Below are positions 11,101-22,842 of a stretch of 64,000 nt of DNA, piece by piece; positions within the stretch are counted from its first letter, which is position 1, and every line of letters starts with the position of its first letter. The notes below the pieces were generated by a model. It was not told the origin of the DNA and did not search any database. It saw nothing but the letters and a program-made list of their open reading frames with translations. Where the stretch lies: assembly GCA_947579665.1 (NCBI GenBank), contig OX388348.1, forward strand, positions 16,120,001 to 16,184,000. Reading direction: 5' to 3'. This DNA is from Sympetrum striolatum. Lineage: Eukaryota; Arthropoda; Insecta; Odonata; Libellulidae. Both the position numbers and the translations under genes were made by a program.

Positions 11101-13639
11101 AATGAACCGGCTGCATTATTTCGAAGCGCTGAAAAATCGCCCGTGAGTCTCCCGGTGCTAAACTGCCTCGTCGATGACATTGTAGCGCCATGGATTAACT
11201 CGCCACGCTGTTTATAAGCTCGGGCTAAAAAATTGAATTTCATACGAAAACACCTCCCAATGACTTGTAACTGATGGAAAGGTTTTCCTACCCATTGTCG
11301 ATAATGATACTCGTCCAGATAAATGCTCCGAGGAGAAGAAAAGCACCCTTAATTACGTAAGTCAGCATTCTGCGACTCCTTGTACAAAACACCGTATCAA
11401 TGAGACGTTTCACGCTCAAATTAAGCGGTACTTGAGAGCAAAAACGCGGCGTGGGAAACGTTTTCAGACCGAGGCCATTTTCTCCCGATTTTGAGATATT
11501 CTCCTTTCACGCATCTACGGGGAATGATCTTGAGATATAGGTCTAGGCTTCCAGTTTTGAAAAGAAATGAAAATATAAAAAATTTTCCAGTGAGTGTTCG
11601 GAAGCTATCGTGAATTTACTAGACTTGGTTTACATTCAGGTTTACTATTAAGTTACTAAAGTTCCAATTATCTTCTACCTTGGTGCATATTTCCTATAGC
11701 TTACATTCCCATAAAAAGAGTTAAATGCATGACATTTCAAGCTCAAATTCATAAATGTAAATCAAATGCAATCAATTGCATACAAACTTTATCATTTTCG
11801 AGTGTACCTCAAAAGTAGATCTCTTAAGTGTTTTTACCATACATGGTTACCTCTTTAACCACCTATTTATGATCCCAATGGTATTACTTATGTAAGACCT
11901 TCGCCAAATTTAACCGATCAATACCGTTTTTTGTACGCTAAGCTTTCCACTAATTCACTTAAAAACGGCAATTTATAGACTTGTAATCCTTTTTTCGATG
12001 TATATTTTTCTGCACACAAATATTCGCAAAATTTTAAATGTGCAAACTCCTGCTTACTAAACTTTTATCAAAGTCTAAAATTTATTTATTATAGAAATGC
12101 TAAATTACTGTTTTATTTGAGCATAATATCAGCTAAATTTCTTAAGCTATACACCTACATGTAGTGTAGATCTACTACTATAACGTTAACTGTTTAATTA
12201 TCTTGGTAAGGACGAAAGTTTTAATATTTTGCCAATATATTACATAACAGTTAACCGGATGATAAAAGCTGAATGATTTCAATAATCTACATGTGTCAGT
12301 TTTTAGATTAAAATATTTCGATTAAAAGCTGTAATAACTAAACGAAATTTACAGCAACGTTTTCATCTATGAGATGTGTTTATAATTTTTATATTTCTAA
12401 CGCACGCATACTAAGAAATATCAAATTAGAAAAAAATAAAATGGGTCCTAAAATTTGCATATGAATTTTCTTGGTAAATTAACGGAAATTAATCCCGTGG
12501 CAGATAATCTAATTTATTGGGTCTCTGCATTGTACTGCTTCATTTCTTTTTAATCAGCATTATTTTGAAGGGAAGAGTAAATCATATAAATGTCACAGGG
12601 ATTTTCACCTCCGATGTAATTGATAGCTCTAATCCGATTAACTGTTTGCATCGAGAGGTGATTGATGCCTCTCCTTATGAAATATGCGGATTATATGAAA
12701 CTGTATGTAAATGAAGACACTCTCCTCATTTCGTATTGATGCAAAACCCATTAAAATCAATATTACCCGCAATTTTTGGTAATAATTCAAAAGAGTAAAC
12801 ACAATTTTAATAACTAAAATATTTCGAAAAATTTTACCTCTAGTAAGATGTATGCTTTTAATGAAATTGAAATAATATCTTTCTTTAAATTATGTTAATG
12901 TAGTTAATAATATAGTACAAAATAATTTATCTGACTGTATCCGTGTTTGGAAGAGGTATATTGGCATATTGTATGCTTGACTTATTCTATTAACTGGGCT
13001 TATTGTTAAGTCCGTCAGTCTGTCCACAATAGACCACGGGAAGTTTTTGGAGTGTTTTTCTCCCGAATGCCGCACATATTGTATTCTTATTTTAGTATAT
13101 CTCCCTCGACCGTTGACACTTGGTACTCATACAAAATTGCAGCGATAAAATAAAATAAATTAATATACAATAATCATATCATACATATATAATAATTTTA
13201 TCATGGCATTATCAACTATATGTTAAAAAATGATTTTGTTGATGAATGTTAAGTTTTGGAAAACAACTGCAATAAGATTTTCTACATGCATAATAAAGTT
13301 TACCTAGGAATCGGTCTTACATGTACGAATGACAAATGTTTATAATTCCGCATTACGTACGAACTGTATTTTGCGATTCAATTTTTCGAGTAATTAGAGA
13401 TCCTGAGGAGTTACGGTCGTAGAAAAAGGGTGATAACACCGGAACTTGTGCCAAAATCCTCCAATTACCGGTTGATTGAACTATTCAGTAAGCTATCCGG
13501 CCAAAAATGTTTTCTTTACGTGTAAAGTCACCTTTATTCTTGTTTTGTATTATTCTTCAGGGGGTTTCTCCTTCCCACCACATAGAATAATCGCATAGAC
13601 ACATCTTTGCCTACAAAGTCTCCCGAATGACATGGTAGA
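8193..13639. other. Intergenic DNA, no gene seen
   Basis: No protein domain, RNA gene or repeat shared with the rest of the window was recognised. The stretch 8400-9290 is somewhat richer in GC and CpG and includes the open frame 9055-9282, which resembles no family I know. The rest is AT-rich. Regulatory DNA is possible for the GC-richer part but nothing in the sequence proves it. Confidence 0.5.
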
Positions 13640-13770
13640 ATTCTATTCTTACCGGATATCTCAATGAATACAGCTACCGACCGAAAATTGGGAGATCTGG
13701 GTTTGAATCTCTGTGATGTCAGGCATTTATCAAGTCCATTTTTTCTCGGAAATGTTCTTAAATGCACGCA
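13640..13770 (+). mobile_element. tRNA-derived SINE-like fragment
   Basis: TATCTCAATGAATACAGCTACCGACCGAAAATTGGGAG-like text is followed by CTGGGTTTGAATCTC. The order matches a SINE tRNA head: degenerate A box, anticodon arm (CGACCGAAAATTGGG folds as a stem-loop), then B box with one change from GGTTCGAATC. The downstream GATGTCAGGC is a common type of SINE body start. No tail or target duplication was found. Probably a 3'-truncated old copy. Confidence 0.45.
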
Positions 13771-14379
13771 TTTACATTTAGATCCACCTTACCCACCTTT
13801 TATTATCAAATAGATGGTTATAATGAAAGAAAAATATTTTTCGCTACATTAGATGTTTTCTTAATATTTAATTTGATAAACTCCAGCTACTCTGTCCTAA
13901 AATTGTGGAAAGCCACCAAAAATAACTAAACACTGTCAGTCTTATTTATTATAAATTCAATTACAATCGGTTTACCAGAAGATGACCGTTTCGGTCTGAA
14001 CCGATCTTTAAATAAAATGCGAGAAAAATACGAAAGACAGATTTTGAGTTAAATTCTTTTCGAGGTTTTCAAGATAATTCACAAATTCTAGGTTATTGTG
14101 TGTGCTGCAAAATTCAAGTTTATACAAAAGTATGCCATGTAAGACTGACAATTACTAATCAAATCTAATATATAAATTTAACATTTATATGTTTAAAATC
14201 CAAAGTAATGACCCCGAGATTACGTAAATAGACAAAAGGAGTCTGGGGCTTTAAAGCCCTCATTTCACCTCTAATGAAACCATCCGTCTGTTCGGGTTAA
14301 GAGAATTTAAATGGGCTTACTGGATTCTGCTGGAAAGGTAGGAATTCGAAGACTTTTAACACTGACACATCCATGCTAT

Positions 14380-14840
14380 CGAAACCCGGAGCGCGCGCCT
14401 AATTCGGTTGTTTCCAGTTCCTAGAGAGAGAGGCTCGCGGAGGGTGGGAGAGGAGAAAAGTCTCTCGGAGTAATTTCCACGAATAGAGCACGTCAGAGTA
14501 GGTACGTCTCGCAGCGTGGCCTAGGTGACTCCGCAACTGCTCCGCCGCGCGTTGCATTAACATCCGTAATGGGTGGAGATGTTAACTCCTGGAGGCGTGC
14601 TCGCTGAACGTGAATAGCGAGACGGGCTCTCCTCGGAAGATGAGATGGTGACGAGGAGACGGATTTCACGAGAGGAAGCGTCGATAAATATCCGTGTTTG
14701 CTCCGGGAAAATGTATCGCGAGACGCGAAAACGCCGGTGTTGAAAGCGGCGGATGAGCTGGAGAGGCTCCTAGTTGCTCGGAAGGTGAAGGTTTCGTGTC
14801 ATTTGCGCTAGAGGGCCGCATACACAGCAGTGGTTTTCTA
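14380..14840. other. CpG-rich patch, function unknown
   Basis: This stretch is markedly richer in G, C and CpG than its surroundings (for example CTCCGCCGCGCGTTGCATTAA at about 14536). It lacks stop-free coding structure, repeats shared elsewhere in the window, or RNA folds I recognise. A promoter, a 5' untranslated exon or an enhancer of a gene outside the window is possible. No initiator, splice site or ORF decides between these. Confidence 0.2.
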
Positions 14841-17814
14841 GCTGGGATTTTCAGGGGTACTATCTCAGGTGTTTCAATTAGAGAGTAAGGGAAAGGTCTG
14901 GCGAGGTCGAGACGGCTATGAGATGGATTTTAATCGGTCCCGTTAAGGACGATGCTGCACTAGAGAAACCGTAAACACAAATATAGAAATCATGGCCCTG
15001 ATTTTATATGAGAAGAGGCTGTGTCAGCCACAATAGGAAAAAATACTGATCGTATGTTTAATATGTTTTGATACACCTCCATTTTACCAAGATACCTTAG
15101 GTGTTTAAGCCTGCGAGTAGTTTTCTATTATTATTATTATTATTATTATTAATATAATTTTTGTGACTTATCTTTTATAAATCTTTTTTTTAATAACGAA
15201 TTAATACATGTAAGAGAGGATTTGTTGGTCCCAATCTCACCTAATTAATAATCTTTTTATTCTTATCATTATTATTATAGCTCTCGTCCCAAAATTAAGA
15301 TATAATTGTATTTATATAATTATTATTAAATTCAGTCGAAGAAGCCTTAACTTGGTGAAACTCCGTGATCGGGATCATATTAAATAAAAAATGCAAAATT
15401 ATTAATGTTTTTTTTTCTCATATCAATAGTATTTAATGGAACATCCATTACAATTTAAGCAGTAGTGAGCAAATTAGTGAGCAGTGTAGCCAACCAACTA
15501 CTTTCTTCCCATCTAAATAGATATTATGATCGACGAAAATGAGTATGGAGGGATTCTCACTTTAAAATTACACTTGCTCGTGATGATTATATACAATTCA
15601 CTGATTCTGGCTTAAAGAAGTAATAATACTCGAATGTAAGAATATAAATACATGAAATATTTTTAAAACATAGGATTTTCTTTAATATCCGTACTAGCAA
15701 CTGCAGCTATACTCTCAGTCAGCTGTAATGAGCTACCCTTTAAATTTAAATCGAGGAGAAAAAAATACATATACCTATTGCATAAAAATAAATCGGATAT
15801 CACAGCTTGATTATATGTACGCACGGAAGAAAATTCGAAACGATTGCGACAGCATTTTGGTATTTTATTTATTTTCAAGAAGTAAACCATTTCCATTTTT
15901 ATTTAACGGAATTCTACTTCATCAACAAAAATATGTCTTATGCATTTACTTTTCATATTCCAAGAGCTTATTTATTTATTGAATAATTCCGCCTATTTTC
16001 AAATTAGTAATTAAAGAATTATAAGAATATGTGTTTTTAATTATAGGGAGATATTTATATTCAGTTCTATTATCTAATCCCCCTCTCACGGAGCAAAACC
16101 ATCAGACCTCAAATTCGGAAAACTTCCGAAAATTAAAAAGTTTTATGTTATCATCTCACGATTTACTCTCCTCCAATTTTCATTTCGCACTCCTAAATTA
16201 CCATTTTTCGCGAATCCCGTTGCCTCCTGTTTGAAAATTTGCCTTTCCATGCGTTATGAAATTAATCAATTGAATGAACGATTCGTTTGAACTCCATTCC
16301 CCAAAATTTCTGAGCATACAATGGAAAATTCGTGGAAAAGACAACGGTGAAGTTAAAAATTCGGAATGTTAATGAAGCGAATATTAACATGCTGAAACAT
16401 TCTTTTTGATATCAGTTGCTATAAAATAATGGCATTCAAATTGTTTCACAAAATAATATATATATAAGGAAATTATCATTTGTGAAATCAAATTCAGCTA
16501 AGCAAAACTTTTTCTGTGCACCTCGATAGCTTGAAACTTAAATAATATGTATGGATAAAAATATTCTAACTTCAATTTCAAAAATATATTGTCAAAGAAA
16601 TTCTTAATTTTGTGAAACAGTTGAGTTTACCTCTAAACTGATGATACTTCAAATGGAAAAATCTATGCCAATTGAAATTATTAATATATGTAAAAGTAAA
16701 ATATCTACGAGTCTAATACGTAAGGATGCATTTTTTGGGGATGAAAAATTTAAAATGAAGCTTATTAATTTTTTCAGTTTATATAAAAGTTTGCCTCATC
16801 GATTCATTTTTGCTAATGTATATTAAAAACTCTTCATGCTAACTGATACTCTAAGAAACATGATGTTAGACATTGCTTTGCAGTAGCCTATTATAATCTA
16901 CTCACTTTTCAATATCGTTATTTTCATATGCTCACCAACTTAAGTGTAGCTCTACACAATTGACGATAAATTTGTTTTCATGTTTATCACTGAATGTCGC
17001 AAGTATCGAATCGCTGCGCAACGTTTAACAATTCACTGTGTCAAGTAATCCTAATTGGAATAATATTTAATCACCATGAGTGTAATATATACACTTAAAT
17101 ATTAAAAATTGAAATGTTTGCTGCACAAAAGAGCTTTAAAATCCTTTATACTCTATTAATGTTTATGGAGTATTTAGCCTGACGACTCGTCAGAACTTTA
17201 AACCCTAATAACTTAGCTACGAAAAGTCTTCATGAGGAAAGAGTGAACACTAGGCAAGGCTGAAAGTGAGGTAGATTGCTCTCAATTTACTCACTTAGCT
17301 AAGATTATGAAATTGTGAAACGCTCATGTTTTTACAGTAAGATGCATTTACGAATAAAAATTCTTATAATAATCATTGAGGAGTAATGAAAATTCTATTT
17401 TTGTAGCATTCATAGCTCGGTAGCCTCAATTCTATCACAATTCCAATCACTAAGGACACAATCGCAATAGAAAGGTATGTTTTCCTCTATCCTCCGACCT
17501 AAGACCAAGAAAATTAATTTATTATTTTTCCTACGCTACTTTAGAAAGGGGTAAAACATTTTCGAAAAGATAATGAGAAATATATATTTATGCCCATACT
17601 ACCAATAACAATCAATCTACCGCAGTGTGATTCATGTATAAGAGTTTGGTTAGCAACACACTGTATTTTTTTCATATGCTAGAATTTTATTGAATTCATT
17701 GCTGGTATTCTTCATACGAGCTGAATCATCTATGTGAATATGTATCTTTATTGATTTTGTTTACCTTTCAGATCTTTCTTAACCTGTTCTCTCCGAACAA
17801 ATTTTATAAAATAT

Positions 17815-18030
17815 CCGTGGATTTTGCAATTTTATCCTGCTGCGGTGAATATTTTTTCCCAACCGATACATTAGGTTTTTAGACCAGGAACGTGGTTTTC
17901 TTATATGTACTTTATTTTAAGCCATCTTTTTCTTTAACATTTATACGACGAAGAAATAGATGAACGAAGAGACTTTTTAGTCTCAATTTCACTCTAATAA
18001 AATGTGTTAATTATTATTATAATTAAAGAG
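17815..18030 (+). repeat. Dispersed retroelement 3' end (family B)
   Basis: Shares with 38620-38850 the order CCTGC(T/A)GCGGT...AATTT..TTTTTCC, then TTAGGTTTTTA, then TAGATGA, the hairpin GAGACT-TTTT-AGTCTC, CAATTTCAC, TAATAAAA and a TTATTATTA tail. Terminal hairpin, AATAAA and a trinucleotide tail together indicate the 3' end of a non-LTR retrotransposon or a SINE using such an end. The 5' part is missing or unrecognisable. Confidence 0.55.
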
Positions 18031-20787
18031 TTTAATTTCTTCACTGAATAAAATATCTGATTGCTGATTTATTCTAGATAAACCTGTCTAATTATAAAAT
18101 AATAATACTTAGATAAGATTATATAGATTACTTAGTAAAAATTAGATTTAAAAATCAGTTTAAACGTAAAGAATGAGCAATGATTTCCAATCGTCCAAAT
18201 CAGCTATGCACCTCAGCCTTTCGGAAAGTGCCGAAGAATAAAAACGGTAGAAAGAAAGGAGATCACAACACCTCGAATATCAAATAAGGCTATTTCGAGA
18301 TTTTTCCCCTTTCTGAGTCGAGAGAGATATGGAAAGGGCCCCGTAACGAGGGGAGGGGAAGGAAACTCCATCGAGTTCGAATGGTAATCATTTAAGGGGG
18401 CAAAAGTTTTGAAACCATAGAATTCATCTGGAGGATGGAAAGAGGCCGTCGGCTATGGAAAGTGGGTTATATGAAGCATAAATCGTAGAGAAAAGACGTT
18501 CCGATACGAATTGAAAAGTTTCCCGAAGAAACTGAGACGCCACATCGATCGGATTCTGGGCACAAGTTTCGGAATTGAGGAGTCACTCGGGGAAAAGTTT
18601 GTACGAAGACAATGGTGCAGGGGATCGCGAATTTCGGAAGGAAATCAGTTATGATAAGGAATCGCTGCGATCCTGTAGATTGAGCGAGAATTCCTCCGTT
18701 GTTCGAATGACGCTTAAGGTGACGCCGGAACGTTTGGCAATCATATCTCGAAAGAGGGGCTTAAGAGGAATGATAATTTCGAGCGAGTGACGTAAAATCA
18801 GTCGGCCCTTCCGAACTCCTTTCCGGGGATAAAAAATAGTTCCCTCCTATCGCGCCCCGTCCATCCGCTTGCCATTCTCCTTTGCAAATGTGAAAATCTA
18901 TAATCAGTCGACTCCGGGAAAAGTCCCCCTGGGAAATATATAGAAGTGTCTGCCACTGAAATCGGGGAAATAATATGATGACTCTAACTTTGAATGCCGG
19001 ATTCAAACTCATTTTAAGTGAATGGATATTGTAACTGTTATTTCCGATATCAGCCACATCTATGATTACAGAGTAATCATAAAAAACAAATGAAATCTTC
19101 TTCACTGGATAAACATTAAGACTTTCATTTTAGGTATCACTGAATTACCACATCTATAATTATATCGTAATTATCGAATATATTATCGGACATGTGGTAT
19201 GTTATAGTTACTCTCAAACACCATTTAAACAATGATATGCTAATATTCATACTGTGATTTTTCTCAATTTATTTCAAATCAAATAAGAAACCCATAAAAT
19301 GAGAGTATGTTACTACACGGTTCTGTGTTAAACTCTGTATTAAGTTATGTGGAAATTACATTTAATTATTTGACTCATTTGTAGTGCTACCTAAAAACTT
19401 TCAAAACTTTGATTACTTACAAAACGAATAAGAAAGTTAAAATCAATATGACATCATTAAGGAGAGTGTCATAACATTAAATTGCTCAGATCGACCTTCT
19501 AATACCATTAAACACATATGGAAAGAACTCAAATTCAGAGTTTTACTTATTTACTGATAAAAAAGCCAGGGATAATATCTATCGTTAATGATAATGGAAT
19601 GATATTGTAAAATCCTCTGCAAAATACTTTGTCTTATGGAGAGAAGATTCTATTTTATTCTACGGTCATTTCTGAATACCTAATGCAAAATATAAAAATC
19701 CATCACTAAATGATAAATTAGAGATATTGCTATTAAAAGGTATTAAAAATAATACAAGAAGGTCATTACACCATTGTCAATTTTAATAGCAAGGACAACT
19801 AAATGTCTTCAAAATCAAAGAGAAAACAGAATTATCTTAACTGAAAACAATGCGGAAACATTTTTTAATTATTCTTTTGTTAATTTTCTTACAAATTTTC
19901 AAGTTATCCGATTTTTTAAGTAAAACTTTAAGCTCCATTACTTCCCTTTGTGGAACAGTATTTCTTCGGTGGAACTCTAACGCAGAATCCCAAAACTCTT
20001 TTACATAAATAGTTTCCACAAATCATGAAATATTTCCACCTTGGTAGAAGGAATATTAATTCGACATCTTAGAATTCCGCGCGGCCTTTGTGATCTCCAG
20101 CTCTGTGCAAACTAAGGAAATGAATAAAACAAAAGGGAGGAATTCTAAGGAAGAGCCCTCTCTTTCTTCCCGATCCTGTAATCACGCTGAGACTGGTAAC
20201 TTTCCCAAGTAGTTCCCTATAAAAATCGCCCGTAATCGAAGGGCCAAGTCAAAGGGGAAGGCAAGTTGGCATCGTTAAAGGTAACGTAGTTTACTGAGCG
20301 GCACTGAATTCAACTTGGCTAGACCCACTTCCAGCAAATGAGGCGACATACCACCGTGCAGGTGCATCCTAGAGCTGACGTGCTTTGCTAAGTTCTCCTC
20401 GGATGTCATTAAGCGATTCAAACTCGCATAATCGCAACGCAGTAATAAAGTCTTGAGATACTCCAACAAGGAACATCGAGGGTTTATCAATGACGAATTT
20501 CTCACTGGGTAGACTTAAAATCACAACGTTTCCGTTTATGATTATCACGATAAATCAACAGATGATGACTTCTCAGAGATATTCTTTCATTTCCCGAACG
20601 CGACAACCATGCACTGAATGTTTTACTTATAAAATACATGGAATAAATTCGAATTTAAAACTTTACGCTTGACATTTTGGATTATTGAATATTTTATTTA
20701 TAGAATATTAAATAATTCGTTTATGATTATCACGATATAACAACACAAAATTCACCGAATCGGGCAAAATATGGTGGAAATCCATCA

Positions 20788-20834
20788 TGCAAAATGAAGG
20801 AGATAATTTACCATTTTATCTCCTTCATTTTGCA
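20788..20834. repeat. Perfect 19-bp hairpin
   Basis: TGCAAAATGAAGGAGATAA (20788-20806) is exactly repeated in inverse at 20816-20834, with the 9-nt loop TTTACCATT. The stem has no mismatch. It is not linked to any repeat family seen here. The stem is short and too perfect for a typical animal microRNA precursor, so I only record the structure. Confidence 0.6.
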
Positions 20835-22525
20835 ACATAAAATTACTTCTCAAATTTGTCTTCATATGCCGGAACATGGTAACTATACAATGGATATTTG
20901 GTTATAATTGAAAAGAGAATGTTCTCTAAATATATGTCTTACTATAAAATTCATAGATATCCGCTGACAAATGTTTAGTAAATAAAGGCAACGAATCCGT
21001 TCTGTCACCTTTAGGTGATTATCAGTGAATATCAATGAAAAAAATGCGTTTCATAAATGTTACGTTCAAACTGTATATAATTTAGGCGATGCCTGATGAA
21101 GATGAATAGTTTTAAAATGCCACGGATATCTTAATGGAGGGATATAAAACTATTTAGAAAACTTATTCATTCGCTTCTTTACGACGAATAAATGTATACT
21201 CAATAAGATTGATTATCACAGATATTATTAACCACTACATAATACTATTTAGTAAAAGCTGAGATAATAAATCTCTGTGTTTCTAACTACCACAAGGTTA
21301 AGCCTGAACTCATCAATGTATACTCAAAGTTTCAAAATATGTAAATGAAGGAAAAAATGGTTATTGATACCGTTGCAACAAATCATCCTAGCTCTACTTG
21401 GTAGTGGTAATGAAAAGAAAATCTCTGAGGTATTTACGAAAATATATTACCAGGATATACCATATGAAATAGTATAAGGCTTTTCAGTTCACAGATAGCT
21501 TCAGGCATAAATACAGCTTGATTATAATAATTGTACCTCAATAAAACTAAACTATGCACATTTAAAATTAAAAATTAAGTCTAAACAGTTATCATTGTCG
21601 TAGGGAATATATTATCCCAGACAATCGACCGATAGAACCGCTTCATATACCTTTTATATGAAAAAAAATCTGATGTGGCCAGCACATGACTTTCTCCATA
21701 TATAAGATGTAAATATTTATCTACGACAGTAATTTCGAACTCTATATTCCATCTAAACTTGGAAGATGAGTCATTAATTTATATATTATTATCTTTTACG
21801 TCACAAACATTATAAATAATGTTTTTCGGGACATGCTCGATAAAAAACGATGAATTTGGCCTTTCGCCCATAGAGCCCAGAGCACCCACAAAGTACATAA
21901 TCAGCAACTTCCGGTTTATCAGTATTTCATGAATAACTCCTAAACAATCAGTGATACAAAAATATGTTTCAATCAAAAGTTATAGTAAATTACATTTTCT
22001 AAAACGTTTATAAATAATAGTATATACCTAAATATCATATTTACGGAGATATTTTGAAAACCGGAAATGAGCTTAGAAGAATGAAGCTCGACTTCCGGTT
22101 GACCGATTTACTCCAAAAACTAATCACCTCTAACGACATCAACCAAAATACTATTTGTAAAATTTGGTGTTGATCCAACGAATAGTTTTCATGATAGAGC
22201 GCCCACAAAGTACATAATCAGATACTTCCGATTTATCAGTATTTCACGAATAACTCCTAATCAACCGGTGATAAAAAAATATGTTAAATACAAAAGTTAT
22301 AGTAAATTATATTATCTAAAACTTTTATAAGTAATACAATATACGTATATATCATATTTATGGAGATATTTTGAAAACCGGAAATGAGCTTTGATGAAGA
22401 AAGCTCGACTTCCGGTTGACCGATTTACTCCAAAAACTAATCAACTCTGACAGCACACACAACTCTACTATATATAAAGTTTGGTATTGATACGACAAAT
22501 AGTTTTCACGTTAGAGCGCCCACTA

Positions 22526-22526
<1 letters not shown>

Positions 22527-22582
<56 letters not shown>
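22527..22582 (+). repeat. (CA)28 tract, left target of LINE
   Basis: Twenty-eight uninterrupted CA dinucleotides follow GAGCGCCCACTAT of the host element and abut TTGGACTCC, the first non-repetitive bases of the LINE. Other copies of the host element have the same tract, usually shorter and imperfect. Confidence 0.9.
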
Positions 22583-22583
<1 letters not shown>

Positions 22584-22842
22584 TGGACTCCGTAGCGTTC
22601 GGACGTGTTTCGGCTTCGCTCCCGGTCTCTTACTTTGTGTGCGCTTTCTTTCATCGTTGTCATCGTTTCATCTCATCGTTCTGTGTTTGTTCGCTTCGTT
22701 TGTGCTTCGTCTTCATCCAGTGATCGTCGGTGAGTGTCCAATTTGTTGATTTGTCTGGTTTTTCGTCTCGTGTTGTTCGCATACGCTCGCCATCAGCGTG
22801 AGTCTCCAACGTTCGTCATCTGCCGCCTCGGTGGCGGCAGAA
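22583..22842 (+). promoter_or_regulatory. LINE 5' UTR, presumed internal promoter
   Basis: This is 260 nt between the CA tract and the first ATG of ORF1, rich in T and C, with TCGTTTC/TCGTT repeats. GGACGT at 22601-22606 matches the arthropod downstream promoter element consensus RGWYVT, which many LINEs of this type use. At the usual +28 spacing the start site would lie at 22574, inside the CA tract, and no good initiator is visible there. The reading frame of ORF1 stays open upstream to about 22798, but without an ATG. Confidence 0.35.

Larger units (their letters stand above)
13771..21668. other. Intergenic DNA with scattered repeats, no gene seen
   Basis: Mostly AT-rich. It contains a CpG-rich patch (14380-14840), a (TTA)n run near 15127-15150, a family B 3' end (17815-18030), a GC-richer stretch (18230-18960) and a perfect hairpin (20788-20834). 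Open frames such as 18761-19105 on the minus strand have no recognisable domain and I do not call them genes. Confidence 0.5.

Noticed and set aside
18761..19105. 114-codon open frame on the minus strand
   Set aside because: No domain, no splice context, no repeat or conservation evidence available; composition equals its surroundings.
22798..22842. Longer ORF1 starting at 22798
   Set aside because: That codon is GTG. The first ATG is at 22843 and has good context.
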